This document shows, one piece after another, positions 9,779 through 18,500 of a stretch of DNA of 64,000 nucleotides. The position numbers were made by a program, and so were the translations under genes. Below the pieces are notes generated by a model. It had not been told where the DNA came from. It did no database searches and saw only the letters and a list, made by a program, of their open reading frames with translations. Source of the DNA: Caballeronia calidae. GTDB lineage: Bacteria > Pseudomonadota > Gammaproteobacteria > Burkholderiales > Burkholderiaceae. The stretch is from contig NZ_FCOX02000043.1 in NCBI RefSeq assembly GCF_900044055.2, positions 1-64,000 of the forward strand, given 5' to 3'. The first letter of the stretch is position 1. Every line of letters starts with the position of its first letter.

Positions 9779-9801
9779 TATTTGCTTACCCAGGCCCGCC
9801 A

Positions 9802-10995
9802 GTGACTGCGAACTCCATGCTAAGCGCTCGGCTTCCCGAAGTCGATCAATCCGTTTCGATCGAAACGCTCTTGGGGGTGGCCGCCCAAGCCACTGACATT
9901 CTCAATCAGATCCGCGATGCGATGTTGGAGCCGTATCCGCGCAAAAGCGCGCCAACATTCACGAGCGCGCAAGTCGCTTCGTTGTGCGGTATCGACAAGC
10001 AGCGGTTCCAATACCTGACGACCAAGGGCGATTTGCCTGCGGGGACGTCCAAGGGCGCGGGCCGCAGCAAGGAGTTCACGCTCGAGGAAGCCTTGACGTG
10101 GATTCGAGCGACCAAGGAGCGCACCCGTCGGCCGGAAGGCAGACGCGGCCGCATCGTGACCATCGCGAACTTCAAGGGCGGCGTCGCAAAGACGACCACC
10201 GCCGTGTCGGCTGCGCAGGCTTTGACGCTGCTCGGACGACGCGTGCTCGTCATCGACTGCGATCCGCAGGGCACGACCACACAACTGTGCGGGTGGGCGC
10301 CCGACGCGGAGATCTCTGACGATCAGACCCTTCTTCCGCTGATCTACGGCGACCAGCAGACGCTGCACTACGCCGTGCAGGAAACGTACTGGCACAACCT
10401 CGATCTGATTCCAGCTTCGTCGTCACTCTTCGACGCCGAATTCGAGATTCCCGCGAAGGTTCTGAACGACAGCACGTTCGAATTTTGGGAAATCGTCCGC
10501 AAGGGTTTGATGCCGCTCACGGACGAGTACGACGCCATCGTGATCGACACGCCTCCGGCGCTCAGCTACCTGACCATCAACGCGCTGCTCGCGTCGGATG
10601 CGATTCTGCTGCCCTGCCCGCCTGAGGCGCTCGACTTCGCGAGTTCGACGCAGTTCTGGCATCTCTTCGCCGATATCGCGAAGAAGCTGCCCGGCGTGCT
10701 CGAGCAGAAGCGCTTCGATTTCGTCAACGTGATCATGACGAAGGCGAAATCCGACGACGTCTCGCGCGTCGTGCGCGGCTGGCTGCAGAAAGCCTATGGC
10801 GATCGCGTGCTGCCCTTCGAGATTCCGGAGTCGACGGTGCCGAAGGGCGCGTCGGCGCAACTGTCGACGGTCTATGACTTGTCGAAGCCGGACGGCAGCA
10901 CGGCCGCATACAACCGATTCAAGGAGCCGCTCGACCGGCTCGCCGAACATCTCGACGCGCAGTTCGTTCGCGCGTGGAACCAGCCGGAGGCATAA
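9802..10995 (+). CDS. parA: ParA-family partition ATPase
   Basis: 397 residues from a GTG at 9802; ATG at 9817 is the alternative, and neither has a strong ribosome-binding site. The N-terminal ~115 residues hold a MerR-like or winged-helix DNA-binding segment (SAQVASLCGIDKQRFQYLTTKGDLPAG), as in plasmid and secondary-chromosome type Ia ParA proteins that repress their own operon. The deviant Walker A NFKGGVAKTTT is at 123-133, followed by DCDPQGTTT and a Walker B region (AIVIDTPP). ParA forms ATP-dependent patches on the nucleoid that move ParB-bound DNA apart. The stop codon directly abuts the parB ATG, so the two are translated as one operon. Confidence 0.95.
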   Translation: MTANSMLSARLPEVDQSVSIETLLGVAAQATDILNQIRDAMLEPYPRKSAPTFTSAQVASLCGIDKQRFQYLTTKGDLPAGTSKGAGRSKEFTLEEALTWIRATKERTRRPEGRRGRIVTIANFKGGVAKTTTAVSAAQALTLLGRRVLVIDCDPQGTTTQLCGWAPDAEISDDQTLLPLIYGDQQTLHYAVQETYWHNLDLIPASSSLFDAEFEIPAKVLNDSTFEFWEIVRKGLMPLTDEYDAIVIDTPPALSYLTINALLASDAILLPCPPEALDFASSTQFWHLFADIAKKLPGVLEQKRFDFVNVIMTKAKSDDVSRVVRGWLQKAYGDRVLPFEIPESTVPKGASAQLSTVYDLSKPDGSTAAYNRFKEPLDRLAEHLDAQFVRAWNQPEA

Positions 10996-11967
10996 ATGGG
11001 CATCGGGGACAGACTCCTCGCCAAGACAGCGAACATCGGCAACAAGCCGGCAGAAACGACACAACCGCGGCCGGTCAATAACGAGCCGCGCACGTCGCCG
11101 GGGCGGCTGATGGACGCGCAGCACCGCATCAATACGGCGCAGGCTCGTATCAAGGAGCTCGAAACGCAACTCGAGGAGCGGGCGGCACTGGAAGTGCCGC
11201 TCGACGCGCTCGTCGAAGTAAGTGGACGCCGCCGCAAGCTCACCGCCGAGCAGTTTCAGGAACTGAAGAGCAACCTCGCGCAGCACGCGCTCGCCACGCC
11301 AATTTTGGTGCGCACGCTGCCGGATGACCGCTATGAGATCGTCGCGGGCCACAACCGTGTGGCCGCGTATCGCGAGCTTGGGCGGTCGACGATTCGCGCC
11401 AACGTTGCGTCGATCGAAGAAGGCGAGATCGAGTTCGCGGCGTTCTTTTCGAACCTGCTATCGCCGTCGCTGACAGACTTCGAGAAGTATTGGAACTTCA
11501 AGCGGCTGCAAGAGTTGAGCGGCCTGTCGCGCGCCGAGATATCGGAAAGCGCCGGGCTGAGCAAGAGCCACGTCACGCGAATCTTTTCCTTCGATGCGCT
11601 TCCCGAGGCTGCCAAGGTGGCGCTCGCCGAAAAGCCCGAACGACTGGGAAGCAATGCAGCGCAAAAGCTCGCCGCACTGACGGAAGCAGGCAAGTCGGAC
11701 AAAGTTGTAGAGGCGGTCCGCCGCCTGATCGACGACGAAAATTTCACTCAGGACAAGGCTGTTGCGATGGCGGCAGAGAAGCCTCGCGCGGCAGCTCCGA
11801 GCGCCACCGTGGTCAGATCGGGTCGAAGGAAAGTTTGCGAGATTTCCACCAGAAACGGAGTGGTTGGCGTGCGCTTCTTCGAGAAAGACGCGACGGACGC
11901 GGAGCAATGGGGACAGAAAATTGCCGACTTCATCAACAAGACGTTGAGTGAGTCGGGGCAGGACTAG
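10996..11967 (+). CDS. parB: ParB-family centromere-binding protein
   Basis: 323 residues with ribosome-binding site GGAGG nine bases before the ATG, inside the end of parA. After a linker with a short coiled coil (HRINTAQARIKELETQLEER) comes the ParB N-terminal nuclease/CTPase-like fold. This includes TPILVRTLPDDRYEIVAGHNRVAAYR, in which GHNR replaces the canonical GERR of the CTP-binding box. A helix-turn-helix region (LSRAEISESAGLSKSHVTRIF) and a basic C-terminal dimerisation part follow. ParB should bind parS sites and act with ParA in segregation. I found no obvious 16-base parS palindrome in the adjoining intergenic DNA. Confidence 0.93.
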   Translation: MGIGDRLLAKTANIGNKPAETTQPRPVNNEPRTSPGRLMDAQHRINTAQARIKELETQLEERAALEVPLDALVEVSGRRRKLTAEQFQELKSNLAQHALATPILVRTLPDDRYEIVAGHNRVAAYRELGRSTIRANVASIEEGEIEFAAFFSNLLSPSLTDFEKYWNFKRLQELSGLSRAEISESAGLSKSHVTRIFSFDALPEAAKVALAEKPERLGSNAAQKLAALTEAGKSDKVVEAVRRLIDDENFTQDKAVAMAAEKPRAAAPSATVVRSGRRKVCEISTRNGVVGVRFFEKDATDAEQWGQKIADFINKTLSESGQD

Positions 11968-11970
11968 GGC

Positions 11971-12042
11971 TCTACTAGGTTTTCGTTTTAAATCAGCAAC
12001 TTAGTGAATCAAACGAAATCACTGGTTCTTGAGCCTAGTAGA
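11971..12042. repeat. Nested inverted repeats just after parB
   Basis: An outer pair TCTACTAGG (11971-11979) and CCTAGTAGA (12034-12042) encloses an inner pair TTTCGTTT (11981-11988) and AAACGAAA (12011-12018). This gives two coaxial stems of 9 and 8 base pairs on an AT-rich loop. There is no T-run after it. A cruciform, protein-binding site or structured 3' end of the parAB mRNA are all possible. Confidence 0.5.
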
Positions 12043-12115
12043 ACTTCCTTAGAAATCAATGACTTGATGAAAAGCACTGACGAGGCTGCTATGTAACGAG
12101 CAAGCTGTAGAAAGA

Positions 12116-12147
12116 CAAAAGCCTTCGGCGCCAACCGAAGGCTTTTG
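12116..12147. terminator. Strong hairpin, probable bidirectional terminator of parAB
   Basis: CAAAAGCCTTCGG and CCGAAGGCTTTTG pair perfectly (13 base pairs) around a CGCCAA loop. Outer A and T runs give U-tracts on both strands, as in bidirectional rho-independent terminators. It lies 150 bases after parB and 120 before rep. Confidence 0.75.
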
Positions 12148-12152
12148 AATAT

Positions 12153-12199
12153 CGGGCTTAACTGCTTATCGCCCGGTCCGCTTCCCGACGCCAATCGGG
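12153..12199. promoter_or_regulatory. Two further hairpins between parB and rep; the second shares the CGCCAA loop
   Basis: CGGGC (12153-12157) pairs with GCCCG (12171-12175). CCCGA (12184-12188) pairs with TCGGG (12195-12199) around CGCCAA, the same loop as in the hairpin at 12116-12147. The closing pair is G-C in one and A-T in the other, so the stem is kept while the sequence changes. Repeated loops of this kind are typical of RNA-RNA or RNA-protein control elements of replication genes. The function is inferred. Confidence 0.5.
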
Positions 12200-12257
12200 T
12201 CACGAGTACACACCTCGAAGTTTAGCGGAACGCGATCGGCAGTCAAGCGTTTGTCTT

Positions 12258-12273
12258 CCATTTTTCGAAATGG
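12258..12273 (+). promoter_or_regulatory. UUCG-capped hairpin enclosing the rep start codon
   Basis: CCATTT (12258-12263), TTCG (12264-12267) and AAATGG (12268-12273) form a 6-base-pair stem with a stable tetraloop in the mRNA. The ATG of the replication gene (12270-12272) is inside the right arm, and no Shine-Dalgarno sequence is visible upstream. Translation of the initiator may therefore be held low. Confidence 0.45.
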
Positions 12274-13637
12274 ACGTACTTGACATGCGTATCGCGCAAC
12301 ATTCCGTTGCAGGCGAGGTCGTTTCTCGCCCGCAGATTTCCGAATCGACTTCCGTAGCAGCTGATCAGCAGGCTCTCGACGAATATGCCTGCGACCGATC
12401 CAACCTGCCGTGGGTCATCTTTCGAGCCGCACATCGCGCGACTTACACCACCGCCCTGCCCGCACGCGCACGCGCTCTATTCGCTGCCCTGGCGCGCACG
12501 GTCGACGCATCGCGTCCCTACGCACCGATCTTCGCGCGACGAGAATTGCTCACGGGCCGTGCGCAGCAGTCCATGCGCACCTTCTATCGAAGCATGGATG
12601 ATCTCGAGAGCGCGGGTTTCATCACACGCCCGCCGCAGACGCGATACGGAGCCGCCGGACTGTTTGGTCGCGCCTACATTCATCTGACGGCAAAGGCGGC
12701 CGCCCTGCTCGGTCTCGTCGAGACGGTCATGCAATCGGACAAGTTGTCTTCCGTCGACCGGGAAGACACCAATCGCGTCGACCCTTCGATTTCCTTGGCC
12801 ACTCCGTCTGTCACGGTGGCAGACGGCCCTATATATAAGGATCTAATCCCTGATACTCAAAAGAGACAACCAGGACGACTGCCTGCCGACCTCCAACGCC
12901 TGCTGTCTCTGGGATTTCGTGAATTCCTGATCTTCAAGCTGATGCGAGAGGCGAAGCTTTGCGGCAAGCTTCTCTCGGACGTCGTGGAAGCCAGTTGGAA
13001 TCATTTGCGACGGGCGGCACGGCCGATCAGTTACCTGCGCGCCCTGTTGCGCGCTCCCGTCGATTTCGCGTTCCGTGTTCGAAGTCAACGTGCCGCTGCC
13101 GACGAGAGAGAGCAGCAGCGCATCCTTGCCAAACGCACTGAGGTGGCCGTTGCCGATCTAGCTGGCCGAACGTTCGCTAGCCGCGACGGACTCCGTCGGT
13201 ATCGGATTGCCGATGACACCTTGTCCATCGTCATCCATCATCGCGACGAACCGCAGCCACGCGTGCATGCCGGCGCGTGGGCCCACGATTTCCTCGCGGC
13301 GCTAGATGCCGGACATATCGTGTCAACGCACCCCGGCGATGAGCATCAGCCGGCGCCGGATATCGGTGGAGACACGCAAGCGCATCGGCCTACGCCGCCG
13401 CAAATCCGCGCGGACGCCGCCGGACCCGCTCGCAGCTTCGAATCGCATCTCGCTGATCTCAAAACACTTCTTCGCTTGAAGCGCGCGGGTATTGCCCCAA
13501 CTATCAAAGCACGGGACGAGTTGAAGCCGACGAATCCAAACCGGTCAGGCTCGGCCCCTTTGAGTTCGCTTTTGAAGGCAGTATCGCGCGTGGCCTCGAC
13601 GGCGAGGCCTGCGGATACATCCGGCACGCAGTGCTGA
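12270..13637 (+). CDS. Replication initiator protein of the secondary replicon
   Basis: 455 residues. It occupies the position of the initiator gene next to parAB in Burkholderiaceae secondary chromosomes and megaplasmids. A winged-helix-like segment lies at about 80-150 (FARRELLTGRAQQSMRTFYRSMDDLESAGFITRPPQTRYG). The C-terminal third is polar, His- and Arg-rich and probably disordered. The protein should bind origin DNA and load the helicase. Base composition is less GC-rich than in neighbouring genes, with AT tracts such as TATATAA near 12832. No iterons were found inside the gene. The start could also be the ATG at 12285. Initiator identity rests on context and length, with no diagnostic motif. 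Confidence 0.75.
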   Translation: MDVLDMRIAQHSVAGEVVSRPQISESTSVAADQQALDEYACDRSNLPWVIFRAAHRATYTTALPARARALFAALARTVDASRPYAPIFARRELLTGRAQQSMRTFYRSMDDLESAGFITRPPQTRYGAAGLFGRAYIHLTAKAAALLGLVETVMQSDKLSSVDREDTNRVDPSISLATPSVTVADGPIYKDLIPDTQKRQPGRLPADLQRLLSLGFREFLIFKLMREAKLCGKLLSDVVEASWNHLRRAARPISYLRALLRAPVDFAFRVRSQRAAADEREQQRILAKRTEVAVADLAGRTFASRDGLRRYRIADDTLSIVIHHRDEPQPRVHAGAWAHDFLAALDAGHIVSTHPGDEHQPAPDIGGDTQAHRPTPPQIRADAAGPARSFESHLADLKTLLRLKRAGIAPTIKARDELKPTNPNRSGSAPLSSLLKAVSRVASTARPADTSGTQC

Positions 13638-13742
13638 CGCCATGCACCGGGATTCGAGAAAACGCGCCGCTTTTCATCAGACAAATATCGAAAACGAAAC
13701 GCGTTAACAAAACTCTTCGAAAACCTGCTGCGTCGCAACAAA

Positions 13743-13938
13743 TGCTGGTATACTCTAAGGTTGCGCCTGAGAGGGCGATTGAAAAACGCAAACCGCGTTC
13801 GCATGCGGTCTGTGTGCTTTGCTCGATGCGATTTTCAGCAAGCCGTCCGTGGTCGAAGCTGTCGTCGATATCATCGCGAGCCGTCACGCTCGCTTCCGGG
13901 GATCTGTCGTCGCCGAGCAAACCTGTCGAGGAGAAAGT
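13743..13938 (+). promoter_or_regulatory. Extended -10 promoter and leader of the rpoD-like gene
   Basis: TGCTGGTATACT (13743-13754) contains a TG-extended -10 box TATACT with only a weak -35. About 180 untranslated bases follow, including a small hairpin (ACCGC...GCGGT around 13795-13812), then GAGGAGAAAGT directly before the ATG at 13939. The upstream stretch 13638-13740 is AT-rich and repeats TCGAAAAC twice (13688 and 13717). Confidence 0.5.
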
Positions 13939-15945
13939 ATGGCAAGTTTTGATCGGGAAGATTCGGAGCTGGATATCGTCGCGCCGGCGCGAAAGGGCGC
14001 GGGCCGACGGGCGAACAAGGCAAAGGGCCAGGCCGGCACGATGCAGCCCGATGTCGCAATGACCGCGGAGCAGAACGAAGAGCGTCAGCGCCAGATGCGC
14101 GCGCTCATTCAGTTGGGCAAGGAGCGTGGTTATCTCACGCACGCCGAGATCAACGACCATCTGCCGGATAACTTCGCCGAAACTGCGGCGATGGAAACCG
14201 TCATCAGCACGTTCAACGACATGGGCGTCGCGGTCTATGAGCAGGCGCCCGATGCCGAGACGCTGCTCCTGAGCGACAGCGCGCCGAGCGTCGTTTCCGA
14301 CGAGCAATCGGACGAGGAAGCGGAAAACGCGCTGTCCACGGTCGATTCCGAATTCGGCCGCACGACCGATCCCGTCCGCATGTACATGCGCGAAATGGGC
14401 GCGACCGAGCTGCTCACGCGCGCGGGCGAAATCGCCATTGCGAAGCGCATCGAAGACGGTTTGCACGAGATGATTCAGGCGATCGCGGCATGTCCGTCGA
14501 CGGTTTCGACCATTCTCGCGGACGCGGCGCAAGTCGAATCGGGTGAGCTGAAGATCGACGAACTCGTCGACGGCCTGAAGGAAGACGATTCGGCGGACGA
14601 AGACATTTCGTCTCCCGAAACAAACGACTCGACCGACATCGATACGGACACCGACGAATCCGACGGCGACGAAGATGACGACGACGATATGGACGGCGGC
14701 GGCGATGCGAGCGCATCGAACGAAGCGCGTCTCAAGCAGCTGAAGGCCGATTGCCTCGAAATCTTCGGGCGCGTGAGCGAGCTGGCGGAACAGGCAAGCA
14801 ATCCTAAGGGCACCGGCGCGGTCGCGGCCAAGGCGGTCGAAAAGGCGCGCGCCGAAATCCAGCGCGAGCTCGGCACGATCCGCTTCACGGCGAAGACCAT
14901 CGATCGCCTGTGCGCCAACGTTCAGCAGCAAGTCGCGCAAGTCCGCGATATCGAACGTCGCGTGCTGCAGATCGCGGTGGACCGTTGCGGCATGCCGCGT
15001 GAGAAGTTCGTCGAATCGTTCGTCGGTCATGAGACGGATCTCGAATGGACGTCGCGTGCGGCAGCGGGCTCGAAGCAATATGGTGCGTCGCTCGAGCGCA
15101 GCCTGCCGGCGATTCAGGCCGAGCAGCAAAAGCTCATCGACATCGAAGGCGTGGTCGCGATGCCGCTCCAGCAACTGAAGCAGATCAACCGTCGCATGAC
15201 GGCTGCAGAGCTGAAGATGCGTCAGGCGAAGCGCGAGATGATCGAGGCGAACCTGCGTCTCGTCATTTCGATCGCGAAGAAGTACGTCAATCGCGGCATG
15301 CAGTTCCTGGATCTGATCCAGGAAGGCAACATCGGTCTGATGAAGGCGGTGGACAAGTTCGAATATCGCCGCGGCTGGAAGTTTTCGACGTATGCGACGT
15401 GGTGGGTTCGTCAGGCTGTGACGCGTTCGCTTGCCGATCAGGCGCGCACGATCCGCGTGCCGGTTCACATGATCGAAACGATCAACAAGCTGAACCGCAT
15501 TTCGCGCGAGATTCTGCAGCAGACGGGTCAGGAAGCGCATCCGTCGGTGCTCGCCGAGCGCATGGAAATGCCCGAGGAAAAAATCCGCGGCATTCTCAAG
15601 ATCGCGAAGCAGCCGGTGTCGCTGGAAACGCCGGTCGGTGAAGATGCCGATGCAACGCTCGGCGACATGATCGAAGACCAGGGCGCCGCATCGCCGGCGG
15701 ACGCGGCGGTGCACGCGAACATGCGCGCCGCGATCGACGACGCGCTGAACGCACTGTCGCCGCGCGAGGCGAAAGTGCTGCGCATGCGCTTCGGTATCGA
15801 CACGGCTTCGGACTACACGCTCGAAGAGTTGGGCAAGCAGTTCGACGTGACGCGCGAGCGTATTCGTCAGATCGAAAGCAAGGCGATGCGCAAGCTTATG
15901 CATCCGAGCCGCGCCGACAAGCTGCGTCCGTTCCTGGATCGCTGA
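13939..15945 (+). CDS. rpoD: RpoD-type primary sigma factor (paralogue on the secondary replicon)
   Basis: 668 residues with the full sigma-70 layout. Region 1.1 is N-terminal, region 1.2 is at about 135-165 ([29 protein letters not shown]), and a non-conserved insert carries a very acidic run near 205-245. Then come regions 2.1-2.4 ([42 protein letters not shown]), region 3 and region 4 ([29 protein letters not shown]). It should direct RNA polymerase to -35/-10 promoters. The start follows GAGGAGAAAGT. Housekeeping RpoD is normally on the main chromosome, so this is probably an additional copy. Whether it is the only rpoD cannot be told from this window. Confidence 0.92.
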   Translation: MASFDREDSELDIVAPARKGAGRRANKAKGQAGTMQPDVAMTAEQNEERQRQMRALIQLGKERGYLTHAEINDHLPDNFAETAAMETVISTFNDMGVAVYEQAPDAETLLLSDSAPSVVSDEQSDEEAENALSTVDSEFGRTTDPVRMYMREMGATELLTRAGEIAIAKRIEDGLHEMIQAIAACPSTVSTILADAAQVESGELKIDELVDGLKEDDSADEDISSPETNDSTDIDTDTDESDGDEDDDDDMDGGGDASASNEARLKQLKADCLEIFGRVSELAEQASNPKGTGAVAAKAVEKARAEIQRELGTIRFTAKTIDRLCANVQQQVAQVRDIERRVLQIAVDRCGMPREKFVESFVGHETDLEWTSRAAAGSKQYGASLERSLPAIQAEQQKLIDIEGVVAMPLQQLKQINRRMTAAELKMRQAKREMIEANLRLVISIAKKYVNRGMQFLDLIQEGNIGLMKAVDKFEYRRGWKFSTYATWWVRQAVTRSLADQARTIRVPVHMIETINKLNRISREILQQTGQEAHPSVLAERMEMPEEKIRGILKIAKQPVSLETPVGEDADATLGDMIEDQGAASPADAAVHANMRAAIDDALNALSPREAKVLRMRFGIDTASDYTLEELGKQFDVTRERIRQIESKAMRKLMHPSRADKLRPFLDR

Positions 15946-15983
15946 TCCTCCGAGCCGCCCGGACTTACGTTCGGGTGTACTCG

Positions 15984-16025
15984 AAAGCGCGTGCCGCCGA
16001 ATCAGGCGGCACGCGCTTTTTTATT
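15984..16025 (+). terminator. Rho-independent terminator of the rpoD-like gene
   Basis: A 15-base-pair perfect stem (AAAGCGCGTGCCGCC at 15984-15998 and its complement at 16005-16019) with loop GAATCA is followed by TTTTTTATTT. It lies 40 bases after the sigma-factor stop. Confidence 0.93.
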
Positions 16026-16037
16026 TCCGGAGAAGCA

Positions 16038-16412
16038 TCAACCACGTTTCGTGTTCTTCGGCACGGTCGGCGACGCGCACGCCTGCAGCGCGGCGATTGC
16101 CTTATTGGCGAGCGTGAGCGTTTCCTCGCACGCGAGGCGATCGCGAAAGATCGCGCATCCGCCGCCGGCGTTCACGCGCGCCACAGCGTTCCGTATCTTG
16201 TCGAGCGCCGATTCCGGCGAACCCGTATCCCTGATGATCGACGCGATATCGAACGCGCTGCCGGCGTCGGTCTCAACGTAGCCGGGGCATTGCGTCTGCG
16301 CATGTGTCGCGGCGCAGATCAGGCCGGCTATCGCGGCGGCGTGAAAGCGTCGCGCGCGCAGGGCGCGGACAGAAAAATCGCGAGCGCGGAAAGAGCGGGG
16401 AAGGGCATCCAT
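16038..16412 (-). CDS. Small exported Cys-containing protein of unknown function
   Basis: 124 residues. The N-terminus is Arg-rich followed by AAAIAGLICAATHAQT, a likely signal peptide cleaved after AHA. The mature ~85 residues contain four Cys (CPGY, GGGCAIF, LACEE, QACAS), suggesting two disulfides in the periplasm. It resembles short Burkholderiaceae hypothetical proteins; no function is recognised. GGTGA lies upstream of the chosen ATG; in-frame ATGs at 16424 and 16439 are possible. It converges on the rpoD terminator. Confidence 0.55.
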   Translation of the reverse strand: MDALPRSFRARDFSVRALRARRFHAAAIAGLICAATHAQTQCPGYVETDAGSAFDIASIIRDTGSPESALDKIRNAVARVNAGGGCAIFRDRLACEETLTLANKAIAALQACASPTVPKNTKRG

Positions 16413-16489
16413 GAGCGTCACCATCGTCAAACGTCGCATCGAAGAACGTGCGCGTCGGGCGAATTCGCGTCGGATGAAATGGATGGAGC

Positions 16490-16525
16490 TTGTCCACAGT
16501 TTCCGTGCACAAGCATGTGGATATC
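16490..16525 (+). repeat. 36-base paired DnaA-box-like element, copy 1
   Basis: TTGTCCACAG (16490-16499), four variable bases, CGTGCACAAGC (16504-16514), one base, TGTGGATATC (16516-16525). The two ends are one mismatch from the DnaA box TTATCCACA in opposite orientation. A second copy in reverse orientation lies at 36865-36900 and matches at 30 of 36 positions, with all four spacer bases differing. It sits between the exported-protein gene and the chemoreceptor gene. Confidence 0.7.
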
Positions 16526-16722
16526 CTGAGCATCGCCGGCGCAACGTCTTGATGCGTAACGCATTTAACCCGCCGTGCGAAATTCGCGCGCTGCTTCGCC
16601 TCCCATTGTGAACCCGTTATGCAAACCGCGTCGGTGACGGCGAAAGTCGCTCTTTGGGCGGCGCCAGCGCCGTAAAAAAAGCCGGGCGAGCAATGAATGC
16701 ACGCGCGGCGAAATTCAACGCC

Positions 16723-18270
16723 TCAAACCTGGAACGCCTGCACGGTCTGCCTGAGTTCGCGCGCTTGCACATCGAGCGAGAGTGCGGCCGTGGCCGCTTC
16801 GTTGACGAGCGCCGCGTTCTTTTGCATGAGCCGGTCCATCTGCGAGACGGCGTCGTTCACTTCATCGATGCCGCTGCTCTGCTCGCGCGAAGCCGTCGCG
16901 ATCGCTTCGACCAGCGCGGATACGCCGTCGACGGACTCCAGCAGATCGGCGAGTGTCGTGCCGGCGCGCTTCACCGTCGAGCCGCTCGATTCGACATGCG
17001 CGTTCACTTCGCGCGTCAACTGCGAGATTTCCTTCGCCGCGCCCGACGAACGGCGCGCGAGCGCGCGCACTTCCTCCGCGACGACCGCAAAGCCGCGCCC
17101 GAGCGATCCGGCGCGCGCCGCTTCCACGGCCGCATTCAGCGCGAGCAGATTCGTCTGAAACGCGATCGATTCGATGACATCCGTGATCTGCCCGATCTGC
17201 GCCGACCGCGAAGCGAGATCGGTCATGCGCGCGATGGCGTCGGAGACCGCGCGTTCACCGTCCTTCGCGCGCGCCGACGCTTCCTTCGCGAGCTCGCGCG
17301 CGCGGTTCGCGTGATCGGCGTTCGCGCGCACCGTGGATGCGATCTGCTCCATGCTCGCGGATGTCTGCTGCAAGCTCGCCGCGTGCTCTTCGGTGCGCGT
17401 GGACAGCGCGTGATTCCCTTCGGTGATACCCGCCGCCGCGATGCCGATGGTGTCCGTCGAACGCTTGATGTCGCCGACCATCGCCGCAAGCTGGCTGCGC
17501 ATCAGGCTCATCGCGTGCATGAGACTTTGCGTGTCGCCGCGCGCGACGGGCACATCCATCAGCAAATCGCCCTGCGACACGCGCCGTGCAACGCTCGCCG
17601 CGAGCGCCGGTTCGCCGCCGAGTTGGCGGATCAGCGTGCGCGCCATCGAAAAGCACAGCCATCCGACGAGCGCGACGCCCGCGACGATGCATCCACCGAC
17701 GGTCCTCTGCACGATGCGGCTCACACGCTGCGCTTCGTCGTACTCCTGTTGCGCGGCGGTGAGCTGGAACGCGCGCAAATCCGTGCTTTCCTTCTTGACG
17801 CGCGCGGCCGACGGCTCGATCTGCTGCGTGACGATCCATTGCGCTTCGGAGAGATTGTTCGCGGCAAGCAGGTTCGTCGTCGGGCGAAAGCCTTTGTCGC
17901 GCAACGTCGCCCAATCGGCGGCGAGGCGTCGGGCGAGCGGCGCTTCGGTGGCATCGAGCGGATAGCGCAGATAGCGGCCGAGCAGGGCGTCGATCTTCGT
18001 GATGCGCTGCTGTGTCGCCGCGACGACGGTCTGCGTCTTTTGCGCCGACGGATCGAGCACGGCGTCGCTGATCGCGAACTGGCTTTGCGTGATGAGTTCG
18101 TCGATCGTCGAGATGGTTTGCAGCGCCTGCGCGCGGCCTTCGAAGACGTGACGCAGCGCGGCATTGCCTTGCTGGACGCCGAATAATCCGACGCTGCCGA
18201 CGGCGACGAGCACGGCGGCGACCGCGCCCGTGACGATCGCGAGGCGCGCCTTGACGGTGAGCTTTGACAT
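16723..18270 (-). CDS. Methyl-accepting chemotaxis protein
   Basis: 515 residues. TM1 is at about 11-31, a periplasmic four-helix-type sensor domain spans about 32-190, and TM2 is at about 191-210. HAMP follows, then the cytoplasmic coiled-coil hairpin with the highly conserved tip ([20 protein letters not shown] around 364-383) that binds CheA and Che[18 protein letters not shown] near 294-310 is a methylation region. There is no C-terminal NWETF-type CheR tether. The ligand cannot be deduced. The gene is monocistronic and no che genes are near. Confidence 0.92.
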   Translation of the reverse strand: MSKLTVKARLAIVTGAVAAVLVAVGSVGLFGVQQGNAALRHVFEGRAQALQTISTIDELITQSQFAISDAVLDPSAQKTQTVVAATQQRITKIDALLGRYLRYPLDATEAPLARRLAADWATLRDKGFRPTTNLLAANNLSEAQWIVTQQIEPSAARVKKESTDLRAFQLTAAQQEYDEAQRVSRIVQRTVGGCIVAGVALVGWLCFSMARTLIRQLGGEPALAASVARRVSQGDLLMDVPVARGDTQSLMHAMSLMRSQLAAMVGDIKRSTDTIGIAAAGITEGNHALSTRTEEHAASLQQTSASMEQIASTVRANADHANRARELAKEASARAKDGERAVSDAIARMTDLASRSAQIGQITDVIESIAFQTNLLALNAAVEAARAGSLGRGFAVVAEEVRALARRSSGAAKEISQLTREVNAHVESSGSTVKRAGTTLADLLESVDGVSALVEAIATASREQSSGIDEVNDAVSQMDRLMQKNAALVNEAATAALSLDVQARELRQTVQAFQV

Positions 18271-18500
18271 GTTCGGTAGAGAAGAGAAGTGCGCGAGGAA
18301 GTCCGTGGCCTGGCGCGCGGCGTTGCGCGGCGCGAAATGGTCAATGGTCAGACGTTTTTTGGAAAGCGCAATCTACCGGGGCTATAAGACGGTTATGTGA
18401 CAGCCGGATGAATGACGCAGCGCATACGTTTGCGTGCGCAAACGCGACAAGAAGGGAGGATGCCCGTGCCGAGCCGCGCCGGCGCGGGCGAGAACGAGCG

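Noticed and set aside
9626-12269. A canonical parS palindrome near parAB
   Set aside because: I looked for a 14-16-base perfect palindrome in the intergenic DNA around parAB and rep and found only shorter or spaced repeats.
13504-15903. Open frame of about 800 codons opposite the rpoD-like gene
   Set aside because: Sigma-factor motifs on the plus strand are unambiguous, and the antisense translation is Arg/Leu/His-rich without any family.
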